Source of the DNA: Clavibacter michiganensis subsp. insidiosus
GTDB lineage: Bacteria; Actinomycetota; Actinomycetes; Actinomycetales; Microbacteriaceae
Length of the DNA stretch: 64,000 bases
Reading direction: 5' to 3'
NCBI RefSeq assembly: GCF_002240565.1
Contig: NZ_MZMO01000001.1
Location: 2,232,001 to 2,296,000 of the forward strand
Below are positions 62,750 through 64,000 of the stretch, piece by piece. Numbering within the stretch: the first letter of the stretch is position 1; each line of letters begins with the position of its first letter. Made by a program: the position numbers and the translations under genes. The notes below the pieces were generated by a model. It was not told where the DNA came from, did not search any database, and was given only the letters and a program-made list of their open reading frames with translations.

Positions 62750-63981
62750 GCGCGGGCCCGCACGGGGGTCGCGGCCGGGGCGGTCGGGTCCGCCGCGGGT
62801 GCCCCGTGCGCGGGGATGCGCGCGGTGAGCCGCGTGCCGCCGGGATCGCTCGCGACGTCGAGGCGTCCGCCGGCCGCCACCAGCCGGCGGCGCATCCCGT
62901 CGAGGCCGTACCCACCCGATGCGCGTGTCGCGTCGAAGCCGCGGCCGTCGTCCCGGATCACGAGCACGACGTCGTCGCCGTCGCGATGCAGGACCAGCTC
63001 CACGGCGGACGCGCCCGCGTGGCGGCGCACGTTCGCGAGGCCCTCCTGGGCGCAGCGGAGGAGGACGACCTCGGCGTCGCGGTCGACGGATCCGACGCCC
63101 GCGTCCGCGCGCACCTCGACAGGGACGCCGGCCTCGCGGGACAAGCGCGCGCCGAGCCGGGCGAGGGCCCGGCCGAGGCCGTCCGTGAGCTCGACGGGCG
63201 CGGTGGCCGCGACGATCGCGCGGGTCTGCGTCAGCGCGTCGCGCGCGCCGTCCTCGAGCTGGGCGAGGGTCTCCTCCATCGCGTCCGTCTCGCCGCCGCG
63301 GAGCTCCCGTCGGCCGCGCTGCGCGAGCATCACGAGGCCGGTGAGGTCCTGCGCGACCGTGTCGTGGATGTCCGCCGACAGCCGCTCCCGCTCGCGGGCG
63401 GCTCCCGCCTCGCGGCCGAGCTCCTCGACCTGCGCCTGCGCCGCGCGGAGCCCCTCGAGCAGATGCAGGCGCTCGTGGCTGAGGTCGGCGATGCGCGTGA
63501 TCCACAGCCCGAGGGCGATGCTCCCGCCGAGGCTCAGCCCCTGCGACACGGCCATGGTCGGCAGCGCGCCGGGCAGGTCGCCGAAGCCGAGCACGAAGCC
63601 GACGGCGATGGATCCCGTCAGCACGAGAGTCCCGATCACGGCGTCGCGCACCCGGTCCAGCAGCAGCCAGACGAGCGGGCACAGCACGCACTGCACGATC
63701 GCGAACGACGACAGGCTCGCGACGCCCCAGGTGGCGGCGGGGATGACGAGCGCGAGGAAGACCACCGCCGACGGCAGAGGGGCCACCGAGCCGGCTCCCG
63801 CCGCCGACGCGGCCGCGGAGGCCTCGAGCGCACGGCGGCCGAGCAGGAGGTAGAGGGCCGACATCGCCGCTATGGCCCCCCATGCACCCCAGCCGGCGTC
63901 GCTCCCCGCGCCGATCGTGAGCACGACCAGCAGCGCCATCGTCACCGCGTAGCCGACGTGGACGGTGCGGGTCGGGATCAT
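62428..63981 (-). CDS. NarL-type sensor histidine kinase with a long 3' frame overlap
   Basis: From ATG 63981 the 517-codon frame encodes about five membrane segments (residues 10-150), HisKA_3 with the His in LSADIHDTVAQDLTG near residue 222, and an ATPase domain ending GGYGLDGMRRRL and GGTRLTARIPA near residue 390. No stop occurs in this frame until 62428, so it reads 322 nt into the response-regulator gene, adding about 105 Ser/Arg/Pro-rich residues. The stop normally found at this point is absent; the extension is probably a by-product of a lost stop. Confidence 0.75.
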   Translation of the reverse strand: MIPTRTVHVGYAVTMALLVVLTIGAGSDAGWGAWGAIAAMSALYLLLGRRALEASAAASAAGAGSVAPLPSAVVFLALVIPAATWGVASLSSFAIVQCVLCPLVWLLLDRVRDAVIGTLVLTGSIAVGFVLGFGDLPGALPTMAVSQGLSLGGSIALGLWITRIADLSHERLHLLEGLRAAQAQVEELGREAGAARERERLSADIHDTVAQDLTGLVMLAQRGRRELRGGETDAMEETLAQLEDGARDALTQTRAIVAATAPVELTDGLGRALARLGARLSREAGVPVEVRADAGVGSVDRDAEVVLLRCAQEGLANVRRHAGASAVELVLHRDGDDVVLVIRDDGRGFDATRASGGYGLDGMRRRLVAAGGRLDVASDPGGTRLTARIPAHGAPAADPTAPAATPVRARACRRHPSASSSSTATPSSAPASPRSSPPPSTSTSWGRRPTAMRRSRSPARSGPTSSSWTSACPGSTASARPRASARRRPTCASSSSRPTRPTRASSPPSRRGRAATC

Positions 63982-64000
63982 CCCCTGAGCCTGCCATCCC

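Noticed and set aside
59000..63853. Very long plus-strand open frame (over 1,600 codons) opposite the sugar transport and two-component genes
   Set aside because: It is antisense to well-supported genes and its product is a low-complexity Ala/Arg/Asp/Val mix. Such frames are common shadows in very GC-rich DNA.

Overview
The window is a very GC-rich stretch (by eye about 70% or more) of an actinobacterial chromosome. The gene content fits Microbacteriaceae, and a Clavibacter-like plant-associated species is my best guess: ClpS followed by a DUF2017 protein, DUF3039, an FeS-type photolyase, ROK-controlled sugar ABC systems and a SipW-type secretion locus. The species assignment is inference. 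I see no transposase, integrase, CRISPR array, rRNA or replication origin. There is one tRNA gene, Leu(UAG).

Layout. 1-14,087: the start of a CpaF/TadA-type secretion ATPase, xylulokinase, tRNA-Leu, a PLP-dependent deaminase, a DedA protein, a cation efflux protein, murI-rph-rdgB, an FeS photolyase/cryptochrome, pncB, a DUF3039 protein, and an ABC exporter whose ATPase carries a long disordered N-terminus. 14,277-22,492: a wall-polymer or exopolysaccharide region with a LicC/IPCT-like nucleotidyltransferase, a TagG/TagH-like ABC exporter, a TagF-like glycerophosphotransferase, and a coupled GT2/CDP-alcohol phosphotransferase/GT2 operon. 22,643-25,868: an HtrA protease and two secreted proteins, partly in lower-GC DNA. 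26,049-36,223: an aminotransferase, an ABC exporter with its two-component system, clpS, an epimerase, a degenerate AlkD-like protein, a zinc metallopeptidase and a CDGSH/haem-oxygenase-fold pair. 36,396-44,237: a ROK regulator, a sugar ABC transporter and a GH38 alpha-mannosidase. 44,269-52,548: DinB, a membrane protein, an alcohol dehydrogenase, a fatty-acid desaturase, an AAA ATPase, a lipid kinase and a BCCT transporter. 52,704-57,693: an orphan histidine kinase divergent from a four-gene SipW/TasA-like locus. 57,759-61,774: a ChvE/XylF-type sugar ABC transporter. 62,075-63,981: a NarL-type two-component pair.

Three observations stand out. First, two genes (the ROK regulator and the AAA ATPase) are each knocked out of frame by a short perfect tandem duplication, of 7 bp and 11 bp; removing one copy restores the expected protein. 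Second, at least eleven genes carry a TANNNT hexamer at exactly -12 to -7 from the start codon, the signature of leaderless transcripts, which also fixes their starts. Third, the SipW-type signal peptidase with three upstream proteins sharing a Gly-rich, ALW-ending signal peptide looks like a poorly described surface-filament or matrix system. It has a hairpin separating a likely major subunit from the rest, a structured leader, and a divergent orphan sensor kinase.

Metabolically the window favours use of plant-type sugars: xylulokinase, a multiple-sugar ABC system, and mannoside uptake with an alpha-mannosidase. It also builds and exports cell-surface polymers.
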